From positions 1 to 54,427 of the forward strand of contig SVDR01000006.1 of the NCBI GenBank assembly GCA_015057755.1: a DNA stretch of 54,427 bases. Direction: 5' to 3'. Shown here in pieces: positions 34,000 to 42,318 of this stretch. Made by a program: the position numbers and the translations under genes. Under the pieces are notes generated by a model. It was not told the origin of the DNA, ran no database searches, and saw nothing but the letters and a program-made list of their open reading frames with translations. The DNA is from Lachnoclostridium sp. GTDB lineage: Bacteria; Bacillota_A; Clostridia; Lachnospirales; Lachnospiraceae. Position 1 is the first letter of the stretch, and every line of letters starts with the position of its first letter.

Positions 34000-34434
34000 T
34001 CAGACTCCTTCTTTCACCCTCTTTAATACTTTTATCTTATGAGACGGAAGGCCGAATAATGCTTCCATGGCCTCAGAAATTTCAGCTTTTACAACGGAGC
34101 TTCCTCCTCCGTCAGCGCTGATGATGATTCCGAGCACTTCCTGCGCAGGTTCTTCTTCAAACATGGTTGTTTTCTTTTCTCCGTTTAAGGAAACCATCAC
34201 TTCTACTTCTCCGACTCCTTCCACTCCCTGCAGAATATTCTGCACACGAAGCTCCAGCAGCTCCTCATAGGATTCCGTCAGCGGAATCTCTGCCGCGACC
34301 TCTGCCTTTACCTCTGCTTCTTTTTCCGTCGGAAGTGCGAGCACAAAAAGCAGCAGTCCGGAACAGAACAAAAAAATCAGTTTTTCCTTATTCAGTTTCA
34401 ACAACGATCGCAACGTTCCCTTCTTCCACTCCAT
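34000..34434 (-). CDS. spoIIIAG: Stage III sporulation protein SpoIIIAG
   Basis: This 144-residue protein has a basic N-terminus, one membrane helix (about 19-36) and a ring-forming domain with ILQGVEGVGEVEVMVSLNG and GIIISADGGGSSVVKAEI. SpoIIIAG makes a large ring in the mother-cell side of the feeding-tube complex. The protein is shorter than the Bacillus version (about 230), as in many Clostridia. Its start overlaps the spoIIIAF end by 47 bases, with AGGAG upstream at the normal distance. Confidence 0.92.
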   Translation of the reverse strand: MEWKKGTLRSLLKLNKEKLIFLFCSGLLLFVLALPTEKEAEVKAEVAAEIPLTESYEELLELRVQNILQGVEGVGEVEVMVSLNGEKKTTMFEEEPAQEVLGIIISADGGGSSVVKAEISEAMEALFGLPSHKIKVLKRVKEGV

Positions 34435-34939
34435 AATACACTCCTATCTGCTTCCTTAATTCTGAAACCTGCCGGTTTACTGTCCAAATCTTATCCTCAT
34501 TTGCAGTTTCCTCAAGCTGAAATCGCATCGTCACCTCACGCAACCGCCCGAACGTCTCCTGTTCCGGATCTGTTTCCATTACCGTCTCCACACCGACACA
34601 TTCTGCATCCAGAGTTTCCGCCATATCCCGAAGTTCCTGCTCCAGAACTGCTTCATACCGGCTGATCAGCTGCTGCATCCGCGCTCCGTCTGCATCCTCA
34701 ATTTCTTTTTTCAGCAATTTCGCATCCGTCTGAAATGTAATGCGGTCAAATGCCCCTGCCATCCGGGCTTCCAACCCTCCCAGATCAGAAAGCGGGGCAA
34801 AAAATAACAGAAGAAATACCATTCCGGTAAACAGCTGCAAATATTTCTCATACTTCTTATCCGGAAGCAGATTCATGATCACAGTCATTAAAATCATAAA
34901 CGATACCACACTGCGGATCCATTCATAAATTCCGTTCAT
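34388..34939 (-). CDS. spoIIIAF: Stage III sporulation protein SpoIIIAF
   Basis: This 183-residue protein has two N-terminal membrane helices (about 8-25 and 33-52, with LLPDKKYEKYLQLFTGMVF) and a C-terminal ring-like domain after about residue 90. The N-terminal INLLPDKKYEKYL-type segment is the family mark. It sits between spoIIIAE and spoIIIAG. The last 15 codons are read in a second frame as the start of spoIIIAG. Confidence 0.92.
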   Translation of the reverse strand: MNGIYEWIRSVVSFMILMTVIMNLLPDKKYEKYLQLFTGMVFLLLFFAPLSDLGGLEARMAGAFDRITFQTDAKLLKKEIEDADGARMQQLISRYEAVLEQELRDMAETLDAECVGVETVMETDPEQETFGRLREVTMRFQLEETANEDKIWTVNRQVSELRKQIGVYYGVEEGNVAIVVETE

Positions 34940-34942
34940 ATT

Positions 34943-35983
34943 CTACCCCGCATACCAGACCGCATTGGTTGAAACACAGATGACTGCGATCGTCAGCACA
35001 AACAATGCCAGCGAATATCCCACCAGTTTCAAAAGCAGCCCATGTCCGGCCGCGGCCCCCGTCATGCAGGACACCAGCCTCTTGTCACAAACCGGCTGCA
35101 TGACCGCTGCCGCCATATAATACAGCACCATCAAAATACAAAGCTTCATAACCGGTATCGCTGCCAACACCAGCAAGATTATCACAGCAGCCGCACCTGC
35201 CGTATTCTTAATGAGGATTCCGGATCCCATGACGATCTGCGAGACAGCCCCCAGACCGCCTCCCACTCCCGGAATCGCCTGTGCCAGCCGCATCGCAGAA
35301 GCATTTTTTAACGCATCCGCCTGTGGCAGGACCATTCCCTGGATCACATGAAATCCCACGATCACGCCAAACATGGTTTTCATTGTCCATAAAATGACAT
35401 TCCCAAGAAGCTCCGTCAATTTGGAAATCATATCTTCCTTCAGCAAATTTCCCGCCATTACCATCATCATAAATATTTTTGTCAACGGGATCAAGATTTC
35501 TGACAGAATGGACTGCACCAGCCCGATGGCTCCAATGGTAAAACCGCAGATCGAAGCCGATGTCAAAGCTCCGCCTGCCGCAGCCACAGCCAGAAAATAA
35601 GCCGGAAGGAGCACCTGCATAAAGCCCAGCAGCTCTCCGGTTACTTCCATGGCAATCCGGACTGAAGCAAAAAAGCTTGCCGCCAAAAAGGTCATGGTCA
35701 GCAGATATACCACATAAAAGCCTGTTTCCGAGACATGTCCCGAGCCAAAAATCCCTGAAAATCCGGAAAACACCGCTCCGATCAGGGCAAGGATCACAAT
35801 CTGGGCGACCAATTCACCGTTGGTTGTCAGTTCCGAAAGCAATAACTGCTTTAAAACCGCTGTAAAGGATTTTAAAATCTCCGTCAGATTTCCGGCTGCC
35901 AGATTTTCCATAATCTCGGAAAAAGACAGTTCTGGATGACTTGTCCCGGAAAGTGCATTCAAAAACGCCTGAATTTCTTCCAC
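34943..35983 (-). CDS. spoIIIAE: Stage III sporulation protein SpoIIIAE
   Basis: This 346-residue polytopic membrane protein is the largest subunit of the SpoIIIA complex. About seven hydrophobic helices follow a 60-residue polar N-terminus. Characteristic segments are GFMQVLLPAYFLAVAAAGG and NASAMRLAQAIPGVGGGLGAVS. The first usable start is GTG 35983, but the GGAGG lies about 24 bases upstream, nearer to in-frame ATA/ATC codons; the true start is uncertain. The family often has a signal peptide that is not visible here. Confidence 0.9.
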   Translation of the reverse strand: MEEIQAFLNALSGTSHPELSFSEIMENLAAGNLTEILKSFTAVLKQLLLSELTTNGELVAQIVILALIGAVFSGFSGIFGSGHVSETGFYVVYLLTMTFLAASFFASVRIAMEVTGELLGFMQVLLPAYFLAVAAAGGALTSASICGFTIGAIGLVQSILSEILIPLTKIFMMMVMAGNLLKEDMISKLTELLGNVILWTMKTMFGVIVGFHVIQGMVLPQADALKNASAMRLAQAIPGVGGGLGAVSQIVMGSGILIKNTAGAAAVIILLVLAAIPVMKLCILMVLYYMAAAVMQPVCDKRLVSCMTGAAAGHGLLLKLVGYSLALFVLTIAVICVSTNAVWYAG

Positions 35984-36020
35984 CTGAAATGAGTCTATAT
36001 TGATGATCCTCCGCCTCCTC

Positions 36021-36407
36021 TCATTCCATGAACTGCTGCAGTGTTTCCATCAGCGCCAGCAGGACCGGACCGCTGATCACCAAAATAGAAAGCTTCCCGA
36101 ACATCTCCACCTGAGTTCCCAGTGAAGAAAACCCTGCATCTTTGCAGATTCCGGAAGCAAACTCTGCGATATATGCAATTCCTGCCATTTTCAAAAGTGT
36201 TCCCAGATAGCTGTTTTGTACATGAATGTACGTTCCAATGGTACGGATCGTTTCCAGGATCACATCCAGTCTGGATACTCCCAAGCCTGCGATGATCACT
36301 CCCGCTGCCAAGATCAGATATGTGGAATATTCCGATCGCAATGCTTTGATCTGCACAGCAAGCACCACCGCCGCAATTCCGATAACTGCCGCCTGAACCA
36401 TGGTCAT
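36021..36407 (-). CDS. spoIIIAD: Stage III sporulation protein SpoIIIAD
   Basis: This 128-residue small membrane protein has four hydrophobic helices and SYLGTLLKMAGIAYIAEFAS in the centre, typical of the family. ATG 36407 is chosen with GGGAGG upstream; a TTG extension into spoIIIAC is less likely. It forms part of the inner-membrane portion of the mother-cell channel. Confidence 0.92.
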   Translation of the reverse strand: MTMVQAAVIGIAAVVLAVQIKALRSEYSTYLILAAGVIIAGLGVSRLDVILETIRTIGTYIHVQNSYLGTLLKMAGIAYIAEFASGICKDAGFSSLGTQVEMFGKLSILVISGPVLLALMETLQQFME

Positions 36408-36423
36408 GACTGCCCACCTCCCA

Positions 36424-36618
36424 TCACAGTGCAAACAGCGTTTTTATTGTCTCAAATAATTCATATATGTAAGGAACGATCCAAAACAAGACCAAAAGCA
36501 GTCCTGCAAGACTGGTGAGAAATGCCTGATCCTCCCTTCCGCTGTGCTTGAGTACCTGACACATGACAGAAACGAGAATTCCCACCGCCGCAATTTTGAA
36601 GATTAAGTTAACTCCCAT
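36424..36618 (-). CDS. spoIIIAC: Stage III sporulation protein SpoIIIAC
   Basis: This 64-residue protein has two membrane helices (about 3-21 and 32-52) separated by KHSGREDQAFLTSLAG, the length and hairpin shape of SpoIIIAC. ATG 36618 has GGAGG upstream. It is the smallest subunit of the SpoIIIA channel complex. Confidence 0.92.
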   Translation of the reverse strand: MGVNLIFKIAAVGILVSVMCQVLKHSGREDQAFLTSLAGLLLVLFWIVPYIYELFETIKTLFAL

Positions 36619-36664
36619 AATTTCGATTTCCTCCGATATTTTTTCGCAGAATTCTCCGGGTGCA

Positions 36665-37207
36665 TTAAATCAATAAAACAAACCAGAACATTCCTGCTGC
36701 TGTGCCGAGTGTACGGTACAGTTTTCCTAAGTGTTCCGCCTCTGCCTTCATTCCTTCCATCGTTTCATCTAACTGCTCCAGATAAAAAAGAAGCGACCGC
36801 TCCTGCATCTGACGGTCTGCATATCCCAGAGTATTTCCGAGCATTCCCAAAGCTTCCCGATCCCCCTGGGTCATTGGTATGTCCGTCGGTATGTTTTCCG
36901 CTTCCGCCTGCCAGATCGCAGAAAACGTCTGGTTCCCTTTTTCATTCAGCCGTTTACCGACGTTCAGAAAAAAATCGGCAAGTTCCCAGCCGTTCTCTGA
37001 CTCCCTTTCTGAACCTTTCCAGTGATTCCCCACCTCAAACACCGCCTCCGGAAGTGTCGCATTGGAATACAGGATCTGACTTTTCATGTAATGTATCATC
37101 TGCCTCAGCTGTCTCAAAAGAGCCAGTCGTTCCTTTCCACGTTCTGCCAGAACAAATCCTACTCCGGTCAAAGCAGCTGCCATGAGCGCAATACCGATCA
37201 GCCGCAT
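36665..37207 (-). CDS. spoIIIAB: Stage III sporulation protein SpoIIIAB
   Basis: This is a 180-residue protein with one N-terminal helix (about 3-19), a long soluble GspF-like helical domain with LRQLRQMIHYMKSQILYSNA, and a C-terminal hydrophobic tail. It resembles type II secretion membrane proteins and works with the SpoIIIAA ATPase. Its start overlaps the spoIIIAA end by 10 bases. Confidence 0.92.
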   Translation of the reverse strand: MRLIGIALMAAALTGVGFVLAERGKERLALLRQLRQMIHYMKSQILYSNATLPEAVFEVGNHWKGSERESENGWELADFFLNVGKRLNEKGNQTFSAIWQAEAENIPTDIPMTQGDREALGMLGNTLGYADRQMQERSLLFYLEQLDETMEGMKAEAEHLGKLYRTLGTAAGMFWFVLLI

Positions 37208-38115
37208 ATGCTTCTCCCCCTTCCGTTATTTCCGGCATACAATTCCCGACAATGAAGGTCATACACTCCTATCACCGTTCCCGGATGCGGAACAGTCCCC
37301 AAGACCACATAGCGGCTGAATATCTGCTCTTCCACCATTTCACAAAGTACCCGTTTCCTCTTAATATCTTCTACCGAATACCCATGAACCGTCACGAGGA
37401 TCTTGACTCCGGACCGGAGTGCGTCTCTAAGCGCCGCCAGATCTTCCCTGGTTCCGACTTCGTCCACTGCCAGCACCTCCGGTCCCATCGAACGGATCAT
37501 CATCGTCATTCCAAGCGCCTTTGGACACCCATCCATAATATCCGTTCTCTGCCCCAAATCGCACTGGGGAATCCCACGCAAACAGGCTCCGATCTCTGAC
37601 CGCTCATCCACAACAGAAACTGCCATTCCCTTTCCGTTTGAATTTCCGTCCGAAATCTGGCGGATCACATCCCTCAAAATCGAGGTCTTTCCCCCGCCGG
37701 GCGGAGAAATGAATATTGTATTCTGTATTTCTCCATCTTGATACAGCCATGGCATCAGCGTATCTGCACAGCCTTTCCACTCATGGGCCAATCGGATATT
37801 CAATCCGGAAATGTCTTTGATCGTCCGAAGCTTTTCTCCGTCCAGAACCGCTTTCCCTGCAATACCGACCCTGTGCCCCCCTTCAATCGTCAGAAATCCC
37901 TGTCGGATTTCTTCTTCATACGCATACAAAGAATGGTTGGCAAACAGCTCCATCAATTCCCGTATCAGACGATGATCCGCGTAACCATTCAGTCGCAGTT
38001 CTTCCCCGTTCGCACGGACAAAAATCGGTCTGCCGGCCCGTATCCGGATTTCCTGTATCCGCCCGTCCTCCGGTATCTTCTGTGAAACCATATATTTCAA
38101 TTCTGCAGCAGTCAT
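37198..38115 (-). CDS. spoIIIAA: Stage III sporulation ATPase SpoIIIAA
   Basis: This 305-residue secretion-type ATPase has Walker A ISPPGGGKTSILRD, Walker B VLAVDEVGTREDL and the family-typical VVDERSEIGACLRGIPQ. It is thought to power the SpoIIIA-SpoIIQ channel from the mother cell. ATG 38115 has AAAGGAG; a longer upstream frame overlaps the promoter and terminator of the neighbouring operon. First gene of spoIIIAA-AH. Confidence 0.94.
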   Translation of the reverse strand: MTAAELKYMVSQKIPEDGRIQEIRIRAGRPIFVRANGEELRLNGYADHRLIRELMELFANHSLYAYEEEIRQGFLTIEGGHRVGIAGKAVLDGEKLRTIKDISGLNIRLAHEWKGCADTLMPWLYQDGEIQNTIFISPPGGGKTSILRDVIRQISDGNSNGKGMAVSVVDERSEIGACLRGIPQCDLGQRTDIMDGCPKALGMTMMIRSMGPEVLAVDEVGTREDLAALRDALRSGVKILVTVHGYSVEDIKRKRVLCEMVEEQIFSRYVVLGTVPHPGTVIGVYDLHCRELYAGNNGRGRSICG

Positions 38116-38136
38116 TGTCCCACTCTCCTTTACCTC

Positions 38137-38165
38137 AATATATGAAGCGCGGACAACATTATTCC
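38137..38165 (-). promoter_or_regulatory. Sigma-E-like promoter of the spoIIIA operon
   Basis: On the minus strand GGAATAATG (-35 region, 38157-38165) and CATATATT (-10 region, 38137-38144) are about 13 bases apart, close to the mother-cell sigma-E pattern. The site is 22 bases upstream of spoIIIAA, which is a sigma-E operon in Bacillus. Confidence 0.6.
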
Positions 38166-38183
38166 TGAAGTTTTCCGACACAA

Positions 38184-38226
38184 AGAAAAAAACCTCTGTC
38201 TCAACATTCGTCAAAACAGAGGTTTT
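38184..38226 (-). terminator. Terminator of the DUF1893-to-membrane-protein operon
   Basis: Arms AAACCTCTGT (38190-38199) and ACAGAGGTTT (38216-38225) form a perfect stem followed by seven Ts on the minus strand. It separates this operon from spoIIIAA. Confidence 0.9.
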
Positions 38227-38228
38227 CA

Positions 38229-38972
38229 TTATTTCACAAACAGATTTCGCACTCTTCGTTTCATCTGGCATGTCTTATCTTTGCAGTTTGCACACTGTAA
38301 AATCTGGTTCGAGCCGCTCCAGAAACGCTCCGGATGAGCCGCATACACCAGCTCCCAGCGGATCAAAACGACACACGCTGTAAAGAACAAACTCCAACTG
38401 TAGAAGTTTGGAATAAACAGCATCGGAGTAAACATCATAAAATGACCCCAGTCGTAAATACGACAGTTTACGCAGCATTTATTCTTCATAATGCAAGTCT
38501 GGAACGGACAAAATACCAGAATGCAAATATAGTCACATAAAAAGAAGAATACGGTAAACATCAAAAGATCCGAACGATCCAGCACATCAAGCAGATAGAA
38601 AAATCCAATGACACCGTTTCCGATCAGCCATACCAGCATGACGATCCATGCCTTTCGGTTCTGATCCTGTACAAAACGGAGCATATCAATCTCTGAGTAA
38701 CCGGACTGCTCTTTATACGTTTCTTTATCGGCTTTTTTCAGAGCCATTGTTCGAAACGTTCCCGGGAAAATATGGCTCAGCATGATTACCATGAAAGTCA
38801 CCCAGAGCACATGCATCGGCGTGATTCCGTGGATTACCGGCTGATTCGCCAGATCCCACAGACTCACATCTGCAAATAAGTAGATTCCCAGTACAAAGAA
38901 AAATATAGTAATTCGAAACGCGAACTTAAACAGATATCGCGTCATCATTGGTGTAAATTCAAATTTTTTCAT
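38229..38972 (-). CDS. Cys-rich polytopic membrane protein of unknown function
   Basis: This 247-residue protein has about six hydrophobic helices. Between the third and fifth is a dense Cys block, FCPFQTCIMKNKCCVNCRIY, directly followed by DWGHFMMFTP; a second block, CANCKDKTCQMKRR, is near the C-terminus. Together these give about eight Cys suited to metal or iron-sulfur binding. No family is recognised. It is the last gene of an operon with an L,D-transpeptidase and MATE transporter and ends at a strong terminator. A membrane redox or metal-dependent role is a guess. Confidence 0.7.
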   Translation of the reverse strand: MKKFEFTPMMTRYLFKFAFRITIFFFVLGIYLFADVSLWDLANQPVIHGITPMHVLWVTFMVIMLSHIFPGTFRTMALKKADKETYKEQSGYSEIDMLRFVQDQNRKAWIVMLVWLIGNGVIGFFYLLDVLDRSDLLMFTVFFFLCDYICILVFCPFQTCIMKNKCCVNCRIYDWGHFMMFTPMLFIPNFYSWSLFFTACVVLIRWELVYAAHPERFWSGSNQILQCANCKDKTCQMKRRVRNLFVK

Positions 38973-38996
38973 CTTCTCCCCCGAAAAATGGAACTA

Positions 38997-39917
38997 TTAT
39001 GGTAAGATCAGAACTTTATCGCCCACCTCCATCAGTGGATACAAAATATCAATGTCCTCATCTCTCATGCCGACACATCCATGCGTCGCGTCTGTCGGCT
39101 GACGGTTTCCGTGAATCTCAATGAGACCGCCAAGTTTCGTATACCAGTTGGGCGTTCCTCCACGCTCGTTGGCATAGACAATCTCATCCCGCTGACGTTT
39201 CGTGATCAATCCCTGTTCCAGACCACGTTCCGCATCCTCGATGGTTGGATAATTAAGCGCCAGAGCCAGATGATAACTGCTGTATGGCACTTTCCGGCAA
39301 ATATAAAACTCACCCTCCGGAGTCTTCATATCTCCGGACAGAACTTTATCGCCCTCATGATATCCGGACGAGATCACAAAACTGTGCGTCTTCTCGCCAT
39401 TTTCCCAGCGTTCCAGAAAATGAGACGTTTTCGAGATCACAATATAACGGCAATCCGCACTTTTTTCCGCCATCATCGCTTCATCAATCCCGCTGTCCGT
39501 TACCTTCCAGCCCAGATTGTCCACGTAGAGATTGTCCGGAGTGATCCGCTCGCGCCAGATATTTCCTTCCTCTTCCAGATACATCCACTCGCCGTTCAGA
39601 CGATACCAGCCGGTCAGATTTCTCAGATCCCATGCCTGTACGTCCCCGCGGTAAACCCACGCACCGTCTTCATTGAACGTCTTTCCATCTTTCATGCCAT
39701 CCTGCAAACAATACCCATCCTCATCAAAATAGTACATTTCCGCAAGACCGTCAAAGTTTCCATCGATCCATTCCAGGCTTTCTTCGATATAAGTGCCGTC
39801 CGGCCGCATATATTTCCAGCCACTTTCATCTTCGATCCAATATCCGAACGTCTGCATGCTGAAAAACAAGGCTGCCAGCACAGTCAGCAGTCCGACGATC
39901 CTCTTTCGTTTTTTCAA
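38997..39917 (-). CDS. L,D-transpeptidase (YkuD) with wall-binding-like repeats
   Basis: This 306-residue exported protein has a signal or anchor helix (about 6-24). Aromatic repeat units such as WKYMRPDGTY, MYYFDEDGY and WYRLNGEWMYLEE (about 30-125) resemble choline/cell-wall-binding repeats. A YkuD domain (about 155-306) has the catalytic IHGN and THGCVGMR, with Cys as nucleophile. It would form 3-3 peptidoglycan cross-links or attach proteins. The start is TTG 39917 with GAGGAA upstream, one base after the MATE gene stop, so translation is coupled. Confidence 0.88.
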   Translation of the reverse strand: MKKRKRIVGLLTVLAALFFSMQTFGYWIEDESGWKYMRPDGTYIEESLEWIDGNFDGLAEMYYFDEDGYCLQDGMKDGKTFNEDGAWVYRGDVQAWDLRNLTGWYRLNGEWMYLEEEGNIWRERITPDNLYVDNLGWKVTDSGIDEAMMAEKSADCRYIVISKTSHFLERWENGEKTHSFVISSGYHEGDKVLSGDMKTPEGEFYICRKVPYSSYHLALALNYPTIEDAERGLEQGLITKRQRDEIVYANERGGTPNWYTKLGGLIEIHGNRQPTDATHGCVGMRDEDIDILYPLMEVGDKVLILP

Positions 39918-39918
39918 A

Positions 39919-41241
39919 CTAATTCCTCACATTATTTTTTGATATCTGTATTATATAATATAAGCTGAATAATGCAACCAGAATTTCCGTTGCCAGCATT
40001 GCAAGCCAGACGCTCTCCGCGCCAAACACCAGAGGCATCAGGATGATCATCGCTCCGCTGACAACCGCGCCTCTCGCAAACGACGCGATCATGGAAATAT
40101 CTGCTTTCATCATTGCCTGGAAGTAATAAGTCGCAAAAATATTAAAGGGCAGTAAAATATACGAAATACCATATGCTCTCAAAATCCCCGGTGCGATCTC
40201 CATAACCGACGGTGTCGGATTCATAAAGAAATTCAAGATCACATTCGGGAACACCGCCATTGCTGCCGTCCATAAAAGTCCCATTCCGGCAGAGGTGTAT
40301 AAACTATATCTCAGGCACTCTTTGATACGTCCAAACTGGCCTGCACCGAAGTTCTGAGAAATGATCGGCTGTCCGGCCTGTCCGATACCGTACGCAAGAC
40401 ACTGTGCAAAAACCGTAACCTGAGTGATCACACCGTATACTGCCAGAGCATCCGAACCCAGATACTTCATGATCTGGCGGTTAAACAAAATACCAATGAT
40501 TCCCATCGCCAAGTCATTGACCGCCGTCGAGAATCCATTGACCGTAATATTTCCGATTTTATGAACCACAGAATCAATTTTAACGAAACGCAGGGTATTG
40601 TTCTTTCCGATAAAATGCAGCATCATACCTGCAATTGCTATGTATTGACCGATCATGGTCGCCACTCCTGCTCCCAAAATTCCCATGTCCAGCACAAAAA
40701 CAAAAACATAATCACCGATGGCATTAAAAATACCACCGATGATTACCGCCTTCGTCGCCAGATCCGGATTTCCGTCATTGCGAAGATACGCTGACAAAAT
40801 ACTATTGAACACACAGCACGGGATCACAAAAAAGATCGGTGTCAAATACCGCCTCGTCAAAATCAGCAATTCGTCGTCTGCTCCAAAAAATCGGAACATC
40901 GGCTCATAAAACAGACCGATTCCGAGCATGGCAAGTGCTGACAGGACAATACCGTAAATGATCGACAAGGTAAAATACTGCTGCGCTTCCTTTTCATCAC
41001 CTTTTCCGCGGCTCGTTGCAAACAGGACAGAGCCGCCGATTCCGGCCAGAAAACCAAGACTGTAAACAATACTCCAGAGAGGATTGAACACCGCTAACGC
41101 CGCATTGCCCGTCGGTCCATGGTATTTTCCTACCATCATCGCATCGATCATTCCAAATACACAGCCCACCATCGCACTTCCGGAAGCCGCTGCCAGATAT
41201 TTGAAATAAATCGGACGAATTTTATCCTTCAATAAATCCAT
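39919..41241 (-). CDS. MATE family efflux transporter
   Basis: This is a 440-residue protein with twelve hydrophobic helices in two related halves, as in MATE/NorM. Marks include GMIDAMMVGKYHGPTG and the second-half LAMGIIGILFNRQIMKYLG. It likely exports a cationic drug or metabolite using an ion gradient. ATG 41241 has AAGGAG. It lies 28 bases after the DUF1893 gene and one base before the L,D-transpeptidase gene. Substrate unknown; a lipid-linked or wall precursor is possible in this setting. Confidence 0.9.
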   Translation of the reverse strand: MDLLKDKIRPIYFKYLAAASGSAMVGCVFGMIDAMMVGKYHGPTGNAALAVFNPLWSIVYSLGFLAGIGGSVLFATSRGKGDEKEAQQYFTLSIIYGIVLSALAMLGIGLFYEPMFRFFGADDELLILTRRYLTPIFFVIPCCVFNSILSAYLRNDGNPDLATKAVIIGGIFNAIGDYVFVFVLDMGILGAGVATMIGQYIAIAGMMLHFIGKNNTLRFVKIDSVVHKIGNITVNGFSTAVNDLAMGIIGILFNRQIMKYLGSDALAVYGVITQVTVFAQCLAYGIGQAGQPIISQNFGAGQFGRIKECLRYSLYTSAGMGLLWTAAMAVFPNVILNFFMNPTPSVMEIAPGILRAYGISYILLPFNIFATYYFQAMMKADISMIASFARGAVVSGAMIILMPLVFGAESVWLAMLATEILVALFSLYYIIQISKNNVRN

Positions 41242-41269
41242 GGCACCAAATGCTCCTTCAGATTCTCCT

Positions 41270-41695
41270 CTATTCGATCGGAATATTCATTTCCTGCATC
41301 TTGCGTAAAATCGCCTCATACGCGTCCGCAGGATCTGTGATCTCCATAACAGCCGCCTCAAACGGACAGATTCCGTCTCCCTTGCGGTTAATGATATTGG
41401 AAACCATCTGGCCGTACTGAACATGAATTCCATTTTCCTTTAACACGCCTACTGCCGGCTCGCTGATCACCTGAGCATAAATCTCACGAACGCCTAACAA
41501 TACATAAAGATACGCGGTCGCTTTTCCGATCACTTTATCAGCCGCAGAAAAACCAGCCGGGATGGCTCCGCTTCTCAAAAACTGTACCAGCGGTCTGACT
41601 CCGCGGAGAGTCGATGTATGCACAGCGTCTCCGTCTGTAAGCACACATGTATAACCGCCGGATTCCAATAATTCTTTCGCCTTCATTAATAACAT
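41270..41695 (-). CDS. DUF1893 domain protein
   Basis: This 141-residue protein is almost entirely a DUF1893 domain: TCVLTDGDAVHTSTLRGVRPL, then DKVIGKATAYLYVLLGV and a late GICPFEAAV Cys motif. The fold is related to cytidine deaminases but activity is not established. First gene of the operon; ATG 41695 has AAAGGAG. Confidence 0.85.
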   Translation of the reverse strand: MLLMKAKELLESGGYTCVLTDGDAVHTSTLRGVRPLVQFLRSGAIPAGFSAADKVIGKATAYLYVLLGVREIYAQVISEPAVGVLKENGIHVQYGQMVSNIINRKGDGICPFEAAVMEITDPADAYEAILRKMQEMNIPIE

Positions 41696-41775
41696 AAAAA
41701 TACTCCTTTTCGATGCATCTCACCACATTCTATCACAAAAAGAACGCTGTTTCCACATCTAAAAACTTCTGCAAA

Positions 41776-42282
41776 TTAGATCCACTTCACACGTTTCTCA
41801 TCAAAAAATCCGCGGGCAGCCGGCGCTTCATCCGCCACACCAAGCGCAACAACTGCAAACGGAGTGCTTTCTACACCAATAATATCACGTACTGCTTCAA
41901 TACGTTCCACCTGCGGATAGACACCGCACCAGCAAGTGCCATAACCAAGTTCTGCCGATGCCAGGAGAATATTCTGGGTTGCTGCACCGCAGTCCTGAGG
42001 GAAATATTCTAGGCAGATGCCATGCTGTACTTCCGGCTTCGCACAAACAATGATTGCCAGAGATGCCGTTTTTAACATCGATACGTACGGATGAACTGCC
42101 ATGATCGCATCCAGTTTTTCCCGACTTTCTACCACAACAAATTCCCATGGACGGGTGTTGCATGCACTTGGCGCCATCATTGCAGCTTCCAAAATCTGTT
42201 TGATATCTTCCTTCGGAATGCTCACTCCGGCTTTGTATTTACGAATACTTCTTCTGGAACGGATTGTGTCTAATGTGTTCAT
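41776..42282 (-). CDS. Nitroreductase family protein
   Basis: This 168-residue FMN-dependent oxidoreductase starts TIRSRRSIRKY, with MAPSACNTRPWEFVVV (flavin-binding loop), and later DCGAATQNILLASAELGYGTCW. It is on the short side, as in the single-domain anaerobe group. ATG 42282 has AAAGGAG. It probably reduces a quinone, nitro or enone compound with NAD(P)H; the real substrate is unknown. Downstream of the ICMT-like gene in the same direction. Confidence 0.9.
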   Translation of the reverse strand: MNTLDTIRSRRSIRKYKAGVSIPKEDIKQILEAAMMAPSACNTRPWEFVVVESREKLDAIMAVHPYVSMLKTASLAIIVCAKPEVQHGICLEYFPQDCGAATQNILLASAELGYGTCWCGVYPQVERIEAVRDIIGVESTPFAVVALGVADEAPAARGFFDEKRVKWI

Positions 42283-42318
42283 AAAATCTCCTTTCATATT
42301 AAAAAACATACATGATCA

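Noticed and set aside
39081..39968. 295-codon plus-strand open frame opposite the L,D-transpeptidase gene
   Set aside because: Mirror frame of a gene with catalytic motifs and good start context; no ribosome site of its own.
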